Source: Alphaproteobacteria bacterium (GTDB lineage Bacteria; Pseudomonadota; Alphaproteobacteria; Sphingomonadales; Sphingomonadaceae). Taken from it: DNA of 23,273 nt. The DNA lies in the NCBI GenBank assembly GCA_005882415.1, contig VBAE01000141.1, forward strand, positions 1 to 23,273. The letters run 5' to 3'. Positions 7,207-16,037 of the stretch are shown here, piece after piece (the stretch's first letter is position 1; each line of letters opens with the position of its first letter). The translations under genes and the position numbers were made by a program. The notes beneath the pieces were generated by a model. The model saw nothing but the letters and a program-made list of their open reading frames with translations. It made no database searches and had not been told where the DNA came from.

Positions 7207-8796
7207 TCAAGCGCTTCCATATTGGGCCCGCAAGCGAATCTTGTCGATCTTGCCGGTCGGGGCAAGCGGCATCGAGGCGAGGCGAACCACTTCGTCGGGA
7301 ATCCACCAGGGCGCGACCCGGTCCTTCAAGGGGGCGAGCAAAGCCTCGTCGCTCACCTCTTCGTCGCCCGAGCAGATTTCGACGAGGAGGATCGGCCGCT
7401 CGCCCCATTTCGGGTCCTGGCGCCCGATCACCGCGGCCAGCGACACTTCGGGAAGCGCGCCGACCACCGCCTCGATCTCGGCCGGGTTGATCCATTCGCC
7501 GCCGGACTTGATCAGATCCTTGGCGCGGCCGGTGATGTAGAGATTGCCGGCGGAGTCGATGCGAGCGAGGTCGCCGGTGGCGAACCAGCCGCGCTCGTCC
7601 GTCGCCCGCTCGTCATGGCCGAAATAGCGATCGACCACCGCCGCCCCGCGCACGCGGAGATGGCCCTCGCAGTCGCGCTGCTCGGGGAGCGGCCGTCCGT
7701 CGGCGTCGGTGATCAGGAGGTCGACTCCGATCGCCGGCTTACCCGAAGCCGCCGCGGTACGGGCCGGATCGTCCGGCAGCGCCACGGTTCCGGACGGCGA
7801 CAGCTCGGTCATCCCCCAGCTGGTCTGGACGGTGACTCCCAGCCTGCGCTCGATCCGCTCCATCAGCGCCGGCGCCATCGGGGCGCCGCCGACGATGATC
7901 CGCTTGAGGCTCGGAAGCTCGCCGCCATGCGCCTCGAGATGCTCGACCAGGCCGAGCCAGACGGTGGGAACCCCGACTCCGACGGTCACGCCTTCAGCCG
8001 CGATCAGCCGGGCGAGGCTGGCGCCGTCGCTGCCCCGCCCGGGCAGCACCAATTTGCCGCCCGCCGCGGGCAGAGCGAAGGGCAGGCCCCAGGCATTGGC
8101 GTGGAACATCGGCACCACCGCCAGCACCGCGTCCTTTCCGGAGATCGCCATTACGTCGACCTGGAGCAGCCTCAGCGTGTGCAGGAAGCTGGAGCGGTGG
8201 GTGTAGGTGACGCCCTTCGGTGCCCCCGTGGTCCCGGACGTGAAGCAGAGGCCCGAGGGCGCGGTCTCGTCGAATCCGCCCCAGGCGACGTCGCAAGGCG
8301 CGGAGGCGATCAGCGGCTCGAGGGCCATGATGGCCGGCCCGGCCTCTGGCCGTTCGCCGACAGGGCCGTCGATCACCAGGATCCGTTCGATCCCGCCCGC
8401 CCGCTCGGCGATTTCGAGCGCCAGCGGCAGAAGGTCGGCGCTTGCGACGATCAGCCGCGCTTCGGACTGGACGATCATCGCCGCGAGGTGGGCGGCGGTG
8501 AGGCGCGGATTGAGCGTATGGCAGACCGCGCCCATGCCCATGATCGCGTACCAGGCCTCGACATGCGCCTGGCTGTTCCAGGCGAGCGTCGCGACCCGCT
8601 GCCCGAACCCGACGCCGAAGCTGGCGAGGATCGACGAGACGGCGAGCGCCCGCGCCTTCAGATCGGCATAGCCGATCCGGGCGACGCCGCCGCCCTCGCG
8701 GGCGGTGACCACCTCGGCATGCGGGTGCCACTTGGCGGCGTGGTGCAGGAACTTGTCCAGGGTCAGCCGAAAGTCTTGCATGCTTCCGTCGATCAT
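7207..8796 (-). CDS. Acyl-CoA synthetase (ANL-family AMP-forming ligase)
   Basis: The 529-residue enzyme has all the hallmarks of the AMP-forming acyl-CoA synthetase family: the P-loop-like CFTSGTTGAPKGVTYTH (about residues 180-196), the aromatic-gate region MFHANAWGLPF, WGMTELSPSG, the hinge GWFATGDLARID, and the C-terminal catalytic lysine in APTGKIDK. Residue spacing and the GRAKDLIKSGGEWIN motif fit medium- to long-chain acyl-CoA ligases, not carrier-protein-loading domains; no PCP is attached. The ATG at 8796 overlaps the TGA of the carboxylesterase gene as ATGA, so the two are translationally coupled. It would convert an acid released by the esterase to its CoA thioester in the cytoplasm. 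The chain length or ring structure of the substrate cannot be deduced. Confidence 0.9.
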   Translation of the reverse strand: MIDGSMQDFRLTLDKFLHHAAKWHPHAEVVTAREGGGVARIGYADLKARALAVSSILASFGVGFGQRVATLAWNSQAHVEAWYAIMGMGAVCHTLNPRLTAAHLAAMIVQSEARLIVASADLLPLALEIAERAGGIERILVIDGPVGERPEAGPAIMALEPLIASAPCDVAWGGFDETAPSGLCFTSGTTGAPKGVTYTHRSSFLHTLRLLQVDVMAISGKDAVLAVVPMFHANAWGLPFALPAAGGKLVLPGRGSDGASLARLIAAEGVTVGVGVPTVWLGLVEHLEAHGGELPSLKRIIVGGAPMAPALMERIERRLGVTVQTSWGMTELSPSGTVALPDDPARTAAASGKPAIGVDLLITDADGRPLPEQRDCEGHLRVRGAAVVDRYFGHDERATDERGWFATGDLARIDSAGNLYITGRAKDLIKSGGEWINPAEIEAVVGALPEVSLAAVIGRQDPKWGERPILLVEICSGDEEVSDEALLAPLKDRVAPWWIPDEVVRLASMPLAPTGKIDKIRLRAQYGSA

Positions 8797-10403
8797 CGGC
8801 AGCCCGTCGCCTTGTTCAGCAGCGGCGAAATCACGCCCGTATTCCAGTTCCACGGCTGGTCGCCGGCCGCCCGCCGCCGGCACATCGCCGCCTCGTGAAG
8901 CGCGAACATGCCGGGGAAGAGCTTGATCCCCGGCTTCGGTCCACGCTCGAACGCCATGTAATGGCCGTCCTTGCCATAAGGCTGCCAGGCCGGCTGGCCC
9001 GACGCCGCTGGCGTCCCGGTCTTCGCGAAGCTGGCCCAATAGGACATCATCGCTTCGGACAGGCGACGGTCGGCGACTCCGTCCGGGATTTTCGGCCAGT
9101 AGGTCGGCGTCGAACCGGCAGTGCCGAACACATAGGGAAGCTCGGACGCGTGGAAGGCGTGGAGGCCCTTGTCGTCCGCGGCCGGGTAGCCATGGTCGAA
9201 GAGATAGAGGTAGCCGCGCTGGCCGATGGCGGTCTGGCCGATGGCGAGGCGGAAGGACGTCCAGCCGTACATAGCGTCGCGGGTGGTCGCGAGCATCGAC
9301 TCCTTCACATTGGCCGGCGGGTAGAGGCGCAGGAAGGGCTCGGCCAAGTCGCCATAGCGGGCGCGGATCGTCGCCTCATAGGCCGCGGAATCGGCGGGCG
9401 CGGGCGGGAGCAGGATGCCGAGCGAGCGGATTTCGCCGGCGTTGAAGCCCGCGATTACCGGCACCGGCGCCTGCTCGCCATGATCCCAGGTGTCGACCAG
9501 CTGGCGGGTCAGCACCTTGCCGTCGACCGTGGCCCACGGGCCGTAGGGGGCTGCGGCGAGCCGCTCGGCGTCCATCGCGCGCAGGGCGGCAAGGTCCTTG
9601 GCGCCGACGGCCGCCATTGCCTGAATCCCGGCGCTCTCCGCCGAGGGGAGGCCATGCCGCGCCTGCTTCAGCTCGGGCGTGGTGATCATGTAAGCGCTCT
9701 GGGCGATCGCCTTGTCGAACAGGCCGCGGGCGAGCGGCGAGGCCATCAAATAGAGGACGCTGAGCCCGCCCGCCGACTCTCCCGCCACCGTCACGTTCGA
9801 CGGGTCGCCGCCGAACGAAGCGATGTTGCGCTTCACCCATTGCAGCGCCGCGACCTGGTCGCGAAGGCCGTAATTGCCGGAGACACCCTCGGCGGACTCC
9901 CGGCTAAGCTCCGGATGAGCAAGGTAGCCGAGGATGCCGAGCCGATAGTTGATCGAGACGACGATCACCCCGCCCTTCTCGGCCATCCGAGCGCCGTCGT
10001 AGATGCCCTCATGACTGTAGCCGCCGAGCAGCGCGCCGCCATGGATCCAGACGAACACCGGCAGCTTCTTCGCTTTTGCCGGCGCCCAGACGTTCAGCGT
10101 CAGGCAGTCCTCGCTCATCCGCGACGGCGGGTTGGTGTAGGGGTTCGGAATCTTGGAGTTAGGCTGGACGCAGGCGGGGCCGAAAGAAGTCGCCTTGCGC
10201 ACACCCTGCCAGGGCGCGAGCGGTGCCGGCGCCTTCCAGCGCATCGGCCCCACCGGCGGCTGCGCATAAGGGATGCCCTTGAACACCCGGACGCCGCCCT
10301 CGACGCTTCCCTCCACCGCGCCCGCGGGCGCTCGCACAGTCGGCGCAGCGGCCCAGGCCGGAGAGGCCGCTAGCGCGGCTGCAATCAAAAGGAACTGCTT
10401 CAT
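8793..10403 (-). CDS. Secreted type-B carboxylesterase
   Basis: The 536-residue protein begins with a Sec signal peptide (MKQFLLIAAALAASPAWA, cleavage before AAPTV), so it should act in the periplasm or outside. Carboxylesterase type-B features follow: GIPYAQPPVGPMRW, SEDCLTLNVWAP, the oxyanion-hole strand WIHGGALLGG, and GESAGG with nucleophile Ser210. A GFNAGE loop supplies the acidic triad residue, and the catalytic His lies in FHASELPYVFGT. The length is normal for the family. The start overlaps the end of the MFS gene by ATGA, and the stop overlaps the acyl-CoA synthetase start. Placed between a transporter and a CoA ligase, it probably cleaves an ester taken up through the TonB receptor. 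Natural substrate unknown. Confidence 0.92.
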   Translation of the reverse strand: MKQFLLIAAALAASPAWAAAPTVRAPAGAVEGSVEGGVRVFKGIPYAQPPVGPMRWKAPAPLAPWQGVRKATSFGPACVQPNSKIPNPYTNPPSRMSEDCLTLNVWAPAKAKKLPVFVWIHGGALLGGYSHEGIYDGARMAEKGGVIVVSINYRLGILGYLAHPELSRESAEGVSGNYGLRDQVAALQWVKRNIASFGGDPSNVTVAGESAGGLSVLYLMASPLARGLFDKAIAQSAYMITTPELKQARHGLPSAESAGIQAMAAVGAKDLAALRAMDAERLAAAPYGPWATVDGKVLTRQLVDTWDHGEQAPVPVIAGFNAGEIRSLGILLPPAPADSAAYEATIRARYGDLAEPFLRLYPPANVKESMLATTRDAMYGWTSFRLAIGQTAIGQRGYLYLFDHGYPAADDKGLHAFHASELPYVFGTAGSTPTYWPKIPDGVADRRLSEAMMSYWASFAKTGTPAASGQPAWQPYGKDGHYMAFERGPKPGIKLFPGMFALHEAAMCRRRAAGDQPWNWNTGVISPLLNKATGCR

Positions 10404-11704
10404 GCCTGCACCTGCGGTCTTGGGGTCTCGCGGCGCAGCAGGCGCGCGAGCCGGAGGAAGAGGAGGATCGCGATGACGTAGAAGGGCGTCAACGTGTAGA
10501 GCGCCGACTGGAGCCCGCTTGGATCGCCATGTGCCTTGAACCAGTCGCTCGCCTGCCCGACCCAGGTCGGCCCCAGGCCGAGGCCGATGAAGTTCATCAC
10601 CAGCAGCAGCAGCGCGCCGGACAGCACGCGCTGGTTCGGCTTCACCTCTTCCTGGACGAGGGCGACCGAGGCGGAGAGGTAGAAATAGTTGAACACCATC
10701 ACCACCGCGAGAAGCGCAAGCGCAAGCGGCCAGGTCGGCGCCCAGACGAAAGCGATGTAGAAGGGCATGGCGATGGCGAGCGACATTGCGGGCGCGATGG
10801 CATAGCCGGCGCGGGACTTGCGGGTCATCCGGTCGATCACCCGCCCCGACAGCACCATCCCTCCGCCCATGCCGAGCACCAGCACCAAAGCGTACCAGAT
10901 CGCGACCTCCCCAAGCACCATCCCCTTCTCGCGCATCAGGAACAAAACCGCGAAATTGCCGAGGCCGTAGGTGACGAACTGGGTCGCCCCGCTGCCGAGC
11001 GCGGCCAGCATCAGCACCTTGTGGGTGAAGAACATCCGAACCGTCGGCCAGAAGGGTGCGCTGCCGCCCTCGGCGCGCTTCTCGTCCATGGCGCCCCGCT
11101 CCGGCTCGCGGACGAACAGCCAGACCAGCAAAGCGGTGACGATCCCGACGATCCCGATCAGGATGAACGGCATCCGCCAGTCGAACCGCGCCGCGATCGC
11201 CGCCCCGAAGGCCACTCCGATCGCAGCCCCGATCGCCGGCCCCAGGTTGAAGATCCCGCATGCCGCGGCGCGGCGGCCGAGGGGGAAGGTGTCGGTGATG
11301 ATCGCATAGGAGGGCGGAACGCCGCCCGCTTCGCCGAAGCCGACGATCATCCGGGCGACGACGAGCTGGCTATAATTGGCCGCAAGCCCGCAGGCCGCCG
11401 TCGCCCCGCTCCAGATCGCGCAGGCCAGAGCGAGCACATGCACCCGGTTGGTCCGGTCGGCGAACCAGCCCACCGGAATGGCGATGAAGCAATAGAACAT
11501 CGCGAAATAGAGGCCGCCGATCAGCCCCAGGTCGCCGTCGCTGACGCCGAGGGAATCCTGGATGGGCTTGGCGAGAATTCCGATCAGCTGCCGGTCGAGG
11601 AAGTTCAGCACATAGACGAAGGTGAGCGCCGCCAGCACCAGCCAGGAGCGGGCGGCGGCGGGGCGCGTCCCCTGCGCCCCGCCGCCTTCGTTCAAAGCCG
11701 CCAC
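10400..11704 (-). CDS. MFS transporter, spinster-type
   Basis: The 434-residue membrane protein shows about twelve hydrophobic segments. The first membrane helix carries the FLDRQLIGIL signature typical of the spinster-like MFS group common in sphingomonad catabolic operons. Loop 2-3 has the MFS motif (GWFADRTNRVHVL), and helix 5 has GPAIGAAIGVAFG. It starts 2 bases after the TonB receptor stop and overlaps the esterase start by 4 bases. It most likely carries the receptor's ligand, or the acid freed by the periplasmic esterase, across the inner membrane. Export cannot be excluded from sequence alone. Confidence 0.9.
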   Translation of the reverse strand: MAALNEGGGAQGTRPAAARSWLVLAALTFVYVLNFLDRQLIGILAKPIQDSLGVSDGDLGLIGGLYFAMFYCFIAIPVGWFADRTNRVHVLALACAIWSGATAACGLAANYSQLVVARMIVGFGEAGGVPPSYAIITDTFPLGRRAAACGIFNLGPAIGAAIGVAFGAAIAARFDWRMPFILIGIVGIVTALLVWLFVREPERGAMDEKRAEGGSAPFWPTVRMFFTHKVLMLAALGSGATQFVTYGLGNFAVLFLMREKGMVLGEVAIWYALVLVLGMGGGMVLSGRVIDRMTRKSRAGYAIAPAMSLAIAMPFYIAFVWAPTWPLALALLAVVMVFNYFYLSASVALVQEEVKPNQRVLSGALLLLVMNFIGLGLGPTWVGQASDWFKAHGDPSGLQSALYTLTPFYVIAILLFLRLARLLRRETPRPQVQA

Positions 11705-11706
11705 GG

Positions 11707-14029
11707 TCAGAGGCCGTAGCCGAGCCGGATCCCGACGGTGCGCGGGCGCAGCGTTCCGAACCTGCTGACCAGGAAGGCCTCCGGGTGGACGTAGACCACC
11801 GAATGGTCGTCGAAGAGGTTCTCGACATAGAGCTGCGCCGAGAAGGCACGCCGCTTCACCCCGAAACTGATGTTCGTATTCACATAACCGTCCGTCCTGC
11901 CGAAGGTCGACAGAGGCAGGTTCGGGTTGCCCGGCGTGTTCGGGAAGCTGCTGTTATACGGCCCGACATATTGGGCGTTGACCGCGAACGTGCCCTTGGC
12001 GTCGTTGCCGAGGTCGAAGCCGTAGGAGGCGTAGACCGAGCCCTGGAGCCGCGGCGCCGACAGGCGGTGGCCGAGGACGGCCCCCGAAATCGCGGCTTCG
12101 GTTGCGCTGAGCTTGGTGATCTTCGCGTCGTTATAGGCGGCGTTGACCCCGATGAAGACGTCGGGCGCGGGAATGAGTCCGAGCTCGACCTCGACGCCCT
12201 TGCTCCGCGCCGCGCCGATATTGGTCGCGAACTGGACCGAGTCAGACACGCGGTTGGCCTGGGCCTGGATGTTGCTCCAGTCGATCCAGTAAGCGGCCGC
12301 GTTCGCAGTCAGCTTTCCGTCGAGCCAGCGGCCCTTGGCGCCGATCTCATAGCTCTTCAGATTGTCCGAAGTGGCGCCGAAGGGGATGATGATGTCGGTC
12401 GGGTCGACCAGGCTCGGCCGGCCGGCGAAGGCGTTGACGATCGGCGCTCTGAAGCCGGTCGAGAAGGTGGCGTAGGTGGTGAGATCGTCGTTCGGCTTGA
12501 ACGTCGCGCTCAGCTTCCACGACGGCTTCGAACCTTCCGTCTTAACGCCCGTGGTCGCCGCATAAGGGGTGAAGGTGTTGAACTTCACCGCGATGTGAAG
12601 CAGCGCATAGGTGTAATAGTTGAAGCCGAAGGCGGTGGCGAGGTAGCCGCCTTCCTCGGTGAAGCCCTGCGCCGTCGTGCGGCCGTAGCGCATTCCCCCG
12701 GTCAGCCAGAAGCGCGGCGAGAAGCGGTAGGTGAGCTCGCCGAATCCGGCCAGCTCCTCGCTGATCTGGTGGGTAAACTGCTTCTGGAAATATTGGTCGG
12801 GAAGACCGGTGAGGCCCCGCTCGGCGAGGAATTGCGGGTTGGAGCGGTAGAAATAGTCCACGTCCCGGCGGCGGTGCATGTAGAAGCCGCCGAGGGTGAA
12901 CTGGAACGGCCCCTCGAGCGACGAGACCAGCCGCGTCTCCTGGACGAACACCTTGTCGTACGCGTCCGCATCGAGGCCGAAGGCGATCGGAGCGCCGGGA
13001 TAGGCCGGCTGCTTCGGGAAGGTGCCGGCGAGGTCGACGTAGAACTTCTGGTCGAAATCCGAATAGGTCGACGAGCTGGTCAGCTTGGCGAAGTCGAACT
13101 CATATTCGAGCGTACCGTTGAAGATCGTTTGCTTGCCGGTGAAGCGGTCGGGCTGGTCGGAGATGCGCTTCTCGCGGCCGAGCGACGGGCTGGTGAGCGA
13201 CGAATCCTTGGGGTCGCTGTCCTCATAGGAGCCGAGCAGGCGGATGGAGAGCCGGTCGGTCGGCTTCCACAATGACACGCCCGCCCCAGTCGATCAGCGT
13301 GTTCGAATTGTGGACGCCGGTCCCGACATTGTCGAGATAGCCTTCCTCGTTGCGGTAGAAGCCGACCGCGCGGATGCCGAGCTTGTCGTTCACGACCGGC
13401 ATGTTGAGCATGAGGTTGTAGCGCTGGCGGAAGCTGTCGGAGCCGGTGAAGCCCAGATCGGCGAGGGCCGACACGTCGAAATTGTTGAGGTCCGGGCTCC
13501 TGGTCAGGATGCGCAGCGCGCCGGAGAGGGAGCCGGAGCCGAACAGGGTCCCCTGCGGCCCGCGCAGGAACTCGACCCGCTCGACGTCGAACAGATTGGG
13601 GTCGACGACGGTGGTGTTGCCGATCGTCGAGACCGGAAGCTCGTCGATATAGACGGCGACCGAGCTCTGCAGGTTGGCGTTGTAGCCGTTGGTCGCGATG
13701 CCGCGGGACGTGAAATTGTTGAAGTTCTGGGTCGGGCGGTTGAGCACGACGCCCGGCGTTTCGCGGGCGATGCCTTCATAGCCGACGATGCCCTTCTCGG
13801 TCAGCTCTTCCTGGCGGAAGGCGGTGATGCTGATCGGCACGTCCTGGATCCGCTCGGCGCGGCGGGTCGCGGTGACGACGATGTCCTGCGAATTCGCGGC
13901 GTCGTCCTGGTTGTCGGCTGAGGCCTCGGTATCGGCAGCGACGGCGGCCGGAGCGGCGTCCTGCGCGAAAGCGGGCGTGACGGTGAACAGCGTCGCCGCA
14001 CAGGCGGACGCGAGCAGCTTGGCCTTCAT
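11707..14029 (-). pseudogene. TonB-dependent outer-membrane receptor, reading frame broken near 13280
   Basis: The start is ATG at 14029 with GGGGAGAGAG upstream and a signal peptide ending TPAFA|QD. Then come a TonB-box-like DIVVTATRR, a plug domain (residues about 50-170, including VDPNLFDVERVEFLRGPQGT and LFGSGSLSGALRI), and a 22-strand-type barrel ending in a C-terminal GIRLGYGL. The frame is intact to about 13283 (NTLIDWGGR) and resumes in another frame at 13278 (VSLWKPTDRLSIRLLG). Loss of two bases, for example CGCG shortened to CG, would explain it and would restore GGRVSLWKP. The locus is 2,323 bases, about 774 codons less the lost bases. Read as is, the product stops at 13223 and lacks most of the barrel, so it would not function. 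It heads the operon. Family call is firm; whether the break is real is open. Confidence 0.88.
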
Positions 14030-14081
14030 TGGCACTCTCTCCCCATGGTGCCGCCGATCATGTGTCGGCGTGTCGGGGCAG

Positions 14082-14110
14082 ATGGTGTCCCAGCGCAGGG
14101 GCCTTGTCAA
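14082..14110 (-). promoter_or_regulatory. Candidate promoter of the TonB-led operon
   Basis: On the minus strand a consensus -35 TTGACA (14110-14105) is followed after 17 bases by CACCAT (14087-14082) as a weak -10. The start codon is 52 bases further on. A near-palindrome sits directly upstream of the -35 box. The -35 is good and the -10 poor, as expected for a regulated promoter. Confidence 0.45.
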
Positions 14111-14114
14111 CACT

Positions 14115-14134
14115 CACTCTCACGCGTGTGAATG
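14115..14134. promoter_or_regulatory. 20-bp near-palindromic operator candidate between divergent operons
   Basis: CACTCTCACG (14115-14124) and CGTGTGAATG (14125-14134) are inverted copies with two mismatched positions, centred on a perfect CACGCGTG. The site begins 5 bases upstream of the TTGACA box of the TonB operon and about 80 bases before the NRPS start. Its size fits a TetR-family dimer. The overlapping ACTCACTC octamer is repeated in front of the SDR gene. The TetR protein encoded within the operon is the natural candidate ligand. Confidence 0.5.
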
Positions 14135-14196
14135 TCTTTCGGTAGGGCGAAAATTCCGCGTGGTGAAGGCGACTTAAACGAAATCGAAGGAAGATT

Positions 14197-14217
14197 GTGC
14201 TCTTGCTGGCCCCATGA
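14197..14217 (+). CDS. Six-codon leader ORF (M-L-L-L-A-P), coupled to the NRPS start
   Basis: GTG-CTC-TTG-CTG-GCC-CCA-TGA is preceded by AAGGAAG (14187-14193) at proper ribosome-site spacing. Its TGA overlaps the NRPS ATG at 14214 as ATGA. The NRPS ATG itself has no ribosome site at normal distance, so translation probably enters here and re-initiates. Three of the six codons are leucine, and all are different. Too short for ordinary gene calling; expression is not proven. Confidence 0.4.
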   Translation: MLLLAP

Positions 14218-16029
14218 ACAGCAGCCAATCCGCATCCCCGATCCAGCACGAGATCGCCGCCGGCTTCGAATCGAGCACCCCTCGCCCGGGCGTTCCGTTC
14301 GTCGCTTCAGACCTCATCGCCCGCGCCGCAAGCGAAGGGCCCGGCGAGGATGCGTTGGTCGCCCCATGTGGTGGCCTGCCCTATTCCGAACTCCTCAGCC
14401 GCGCGCGGCGCGTCGCGGGCTGGCTCAAGAACCGGGGCGTCGGCAGGGACAGCCTGGTCGGCATCTGCCTCGAACGCTCGTTCGACCAGATCACCGTCGC
14501 GCTGGGCACCTGGATCGCCGGCGGCGCCTATCTTCCGCTCGACCCGTCCTGGCCCCACGGTCGTCTGCGGATGATCGCCGAAGAGGCGGGCTGCGCGGTC
14601 ATCGTCGGTCGCGACGAGGGCGTGGAGCGGCTTGCGGGGGTGGAGACGCCGCTCGCCGTGCTCGACTGGAATTCGGCCGAGTTCAGCGAAGACCCGGGCG
14701 AGGAGGCCTTCGCGCCGGTCCGGCCGGACGACCTCGCTTATGTCATCTACACGTCGGGGACGACCGGGCGGCCGAAGGGCGTCGAGGTCACCCACGCCAA
14801 CCTTGCCCATCTCATTGCCTGGCATAACCGGGACTTCGCAGTCACCGCGGACGACCGCGCCAGCCACCTCGCCGGCCTGGGCTTCGACGCCTCGGTGTGG
14901 GAGGTCTGGCCCTATCTGTGCGCCGGCGCCGCGGTGGTGCTTGCGACCGATGAGGTCCGCACCTCCGAGATCAAGCTTCGCGCCTGGCTGATCGCCCATG
15001 GCATCAGCGTCGCCTTCGTGCCCACGGCGCTCGCGCAGGAGCTGATCCAGGCGGAATGGCCGGACTCGACGCGGCTTCGCTTCCTCCTCACCGGCGCCGA
15101 CCGGCCCGACGGAGTGCACGGTCGTCGCGACCTCTGCCGCGGTGCCGCCGGAGGGGACCGACCACGGCCTTCCCCCGATCGGCCGCCCGATCGGCGAGAC
15201 CGTGATCCGGATTCTGAGCACCGAGGGTCAGCCGGTCGCCCCGGGCGAGCTCGGCGAAATCCTGATCGGCGGGCCTTCCGTCGCCCGCGGCTATCGCGGC
15301 CAGCCGGGCCTGACCGACGAGCGCTTCGTCCGAGCTGAAGGCGACCGCTTCTACCGCACCGGCGACCTCGGCTGCTGGCGGGAGGATGGGCAAATCGCCT
15401 TCCACGGCCGCTCCGACGACCAGGTCAAGGTCCGCGGCCATCGGGTTGAGCCCGAGGAGACCGCAAGCGTCCTTCGCACCCACGCCTCGATCCGCTCCGC
15501 CGCCGTCATCGGAGCGCCCGGCAAGGACGGCGATACCCTCGTTGCCTATTTGGTCGCCGAAGAGGGCGTCTCAGCCGAGGATCTCCGAAACTTCCTCGCC
15601 GAGACGCTGCCCGATTACATGATCCCGGCCGCTTTCGTGCGTCTGGAGGCGCTTCCGCTCACCGCCAACGGCAAGATCGACAAGGCCGCCCTCCCCGCCC
15701 CCGACGACAGCAACGCGCTGGAGTCGGCCGGTTTCGCCGCGGCCCAGTCCCCGGCCGAGGAGCGCCTCGTCGAAATCCTGGAGGAGGTCTTGGGCCGAGG
15801 CCCCGGCACCGTCGGGGTCGAGGACAATTTCTTCCTCCTGGGCGGCCATTCGCTGCTCGGAACCCAGGTCGTGCTTCGTGCAGGCGAGGCGTTCGGGGTG
15901 GACCTCACCCTCCGCGACCTCTTCCAGGCCCCGACCATCCGCCTGCTCGCGGCCCGGATCGAGGAGCTGGTGATGCGGATGATCGACGAGATGAGCGACG
16001 ACGAAGCGCAACAGCGCGCCGCCGAATAG
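14214..16029 (+). pseudogene. NRPS A-PCP didomain (predicted Leu loading module), broken by internal deletion near 15103
   Basis: This is an adenylation domain plus carrier protein without a condensation domain, as in a loading module. Visible motifs are GGAYLPLDPSW, TSGTTGRPKGVEVTH (about residue 180), FDASVWEVW (A4), YRTGDL, GRSDDQVKVRGHR, LPDYMIPAAF and NGKIDK. The PCP follows with GGHSL, whose Ser (codon at 15850) is the phosphopantetheine site. The frame is normal to LRFLLTGAD (about 15101) and resumes one frame over at GPTECTVVAT (15103). Comparison with other A domains shows that about 17 residues around motif A5 (roughly 50 bases) are missing. Both junction flanks read CGGC, consistent with a microhomology deletion. 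Specificity residues read D-A-W-F-L-G-(lost)-V-V-K, matching the known leucine code with one position deleted. The A domain as it stands should be inactive. Confidence 0.85.
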
Positions 16030-16037
16030 GAGCCGAC

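Noticed and set aside
7051..8898. Long plus-strand frames opposite the TetR/synthetase genes (and likewise 8895-10373, 10529-11719, 11785-13275)
   Set aside because: They are rich in Arg, Gly, Asp and Ala with no domain pattern and lie fully antisense to genes with clear catalytic motifs.
13270..13292. Programmed ribosomal frameshifting in the TonB receptor gene
   Set aside because: There is no slippery heptamer, stimulatory hairpin or known precedent in this family; loss of a CG dinucleotide explains the break more simply.
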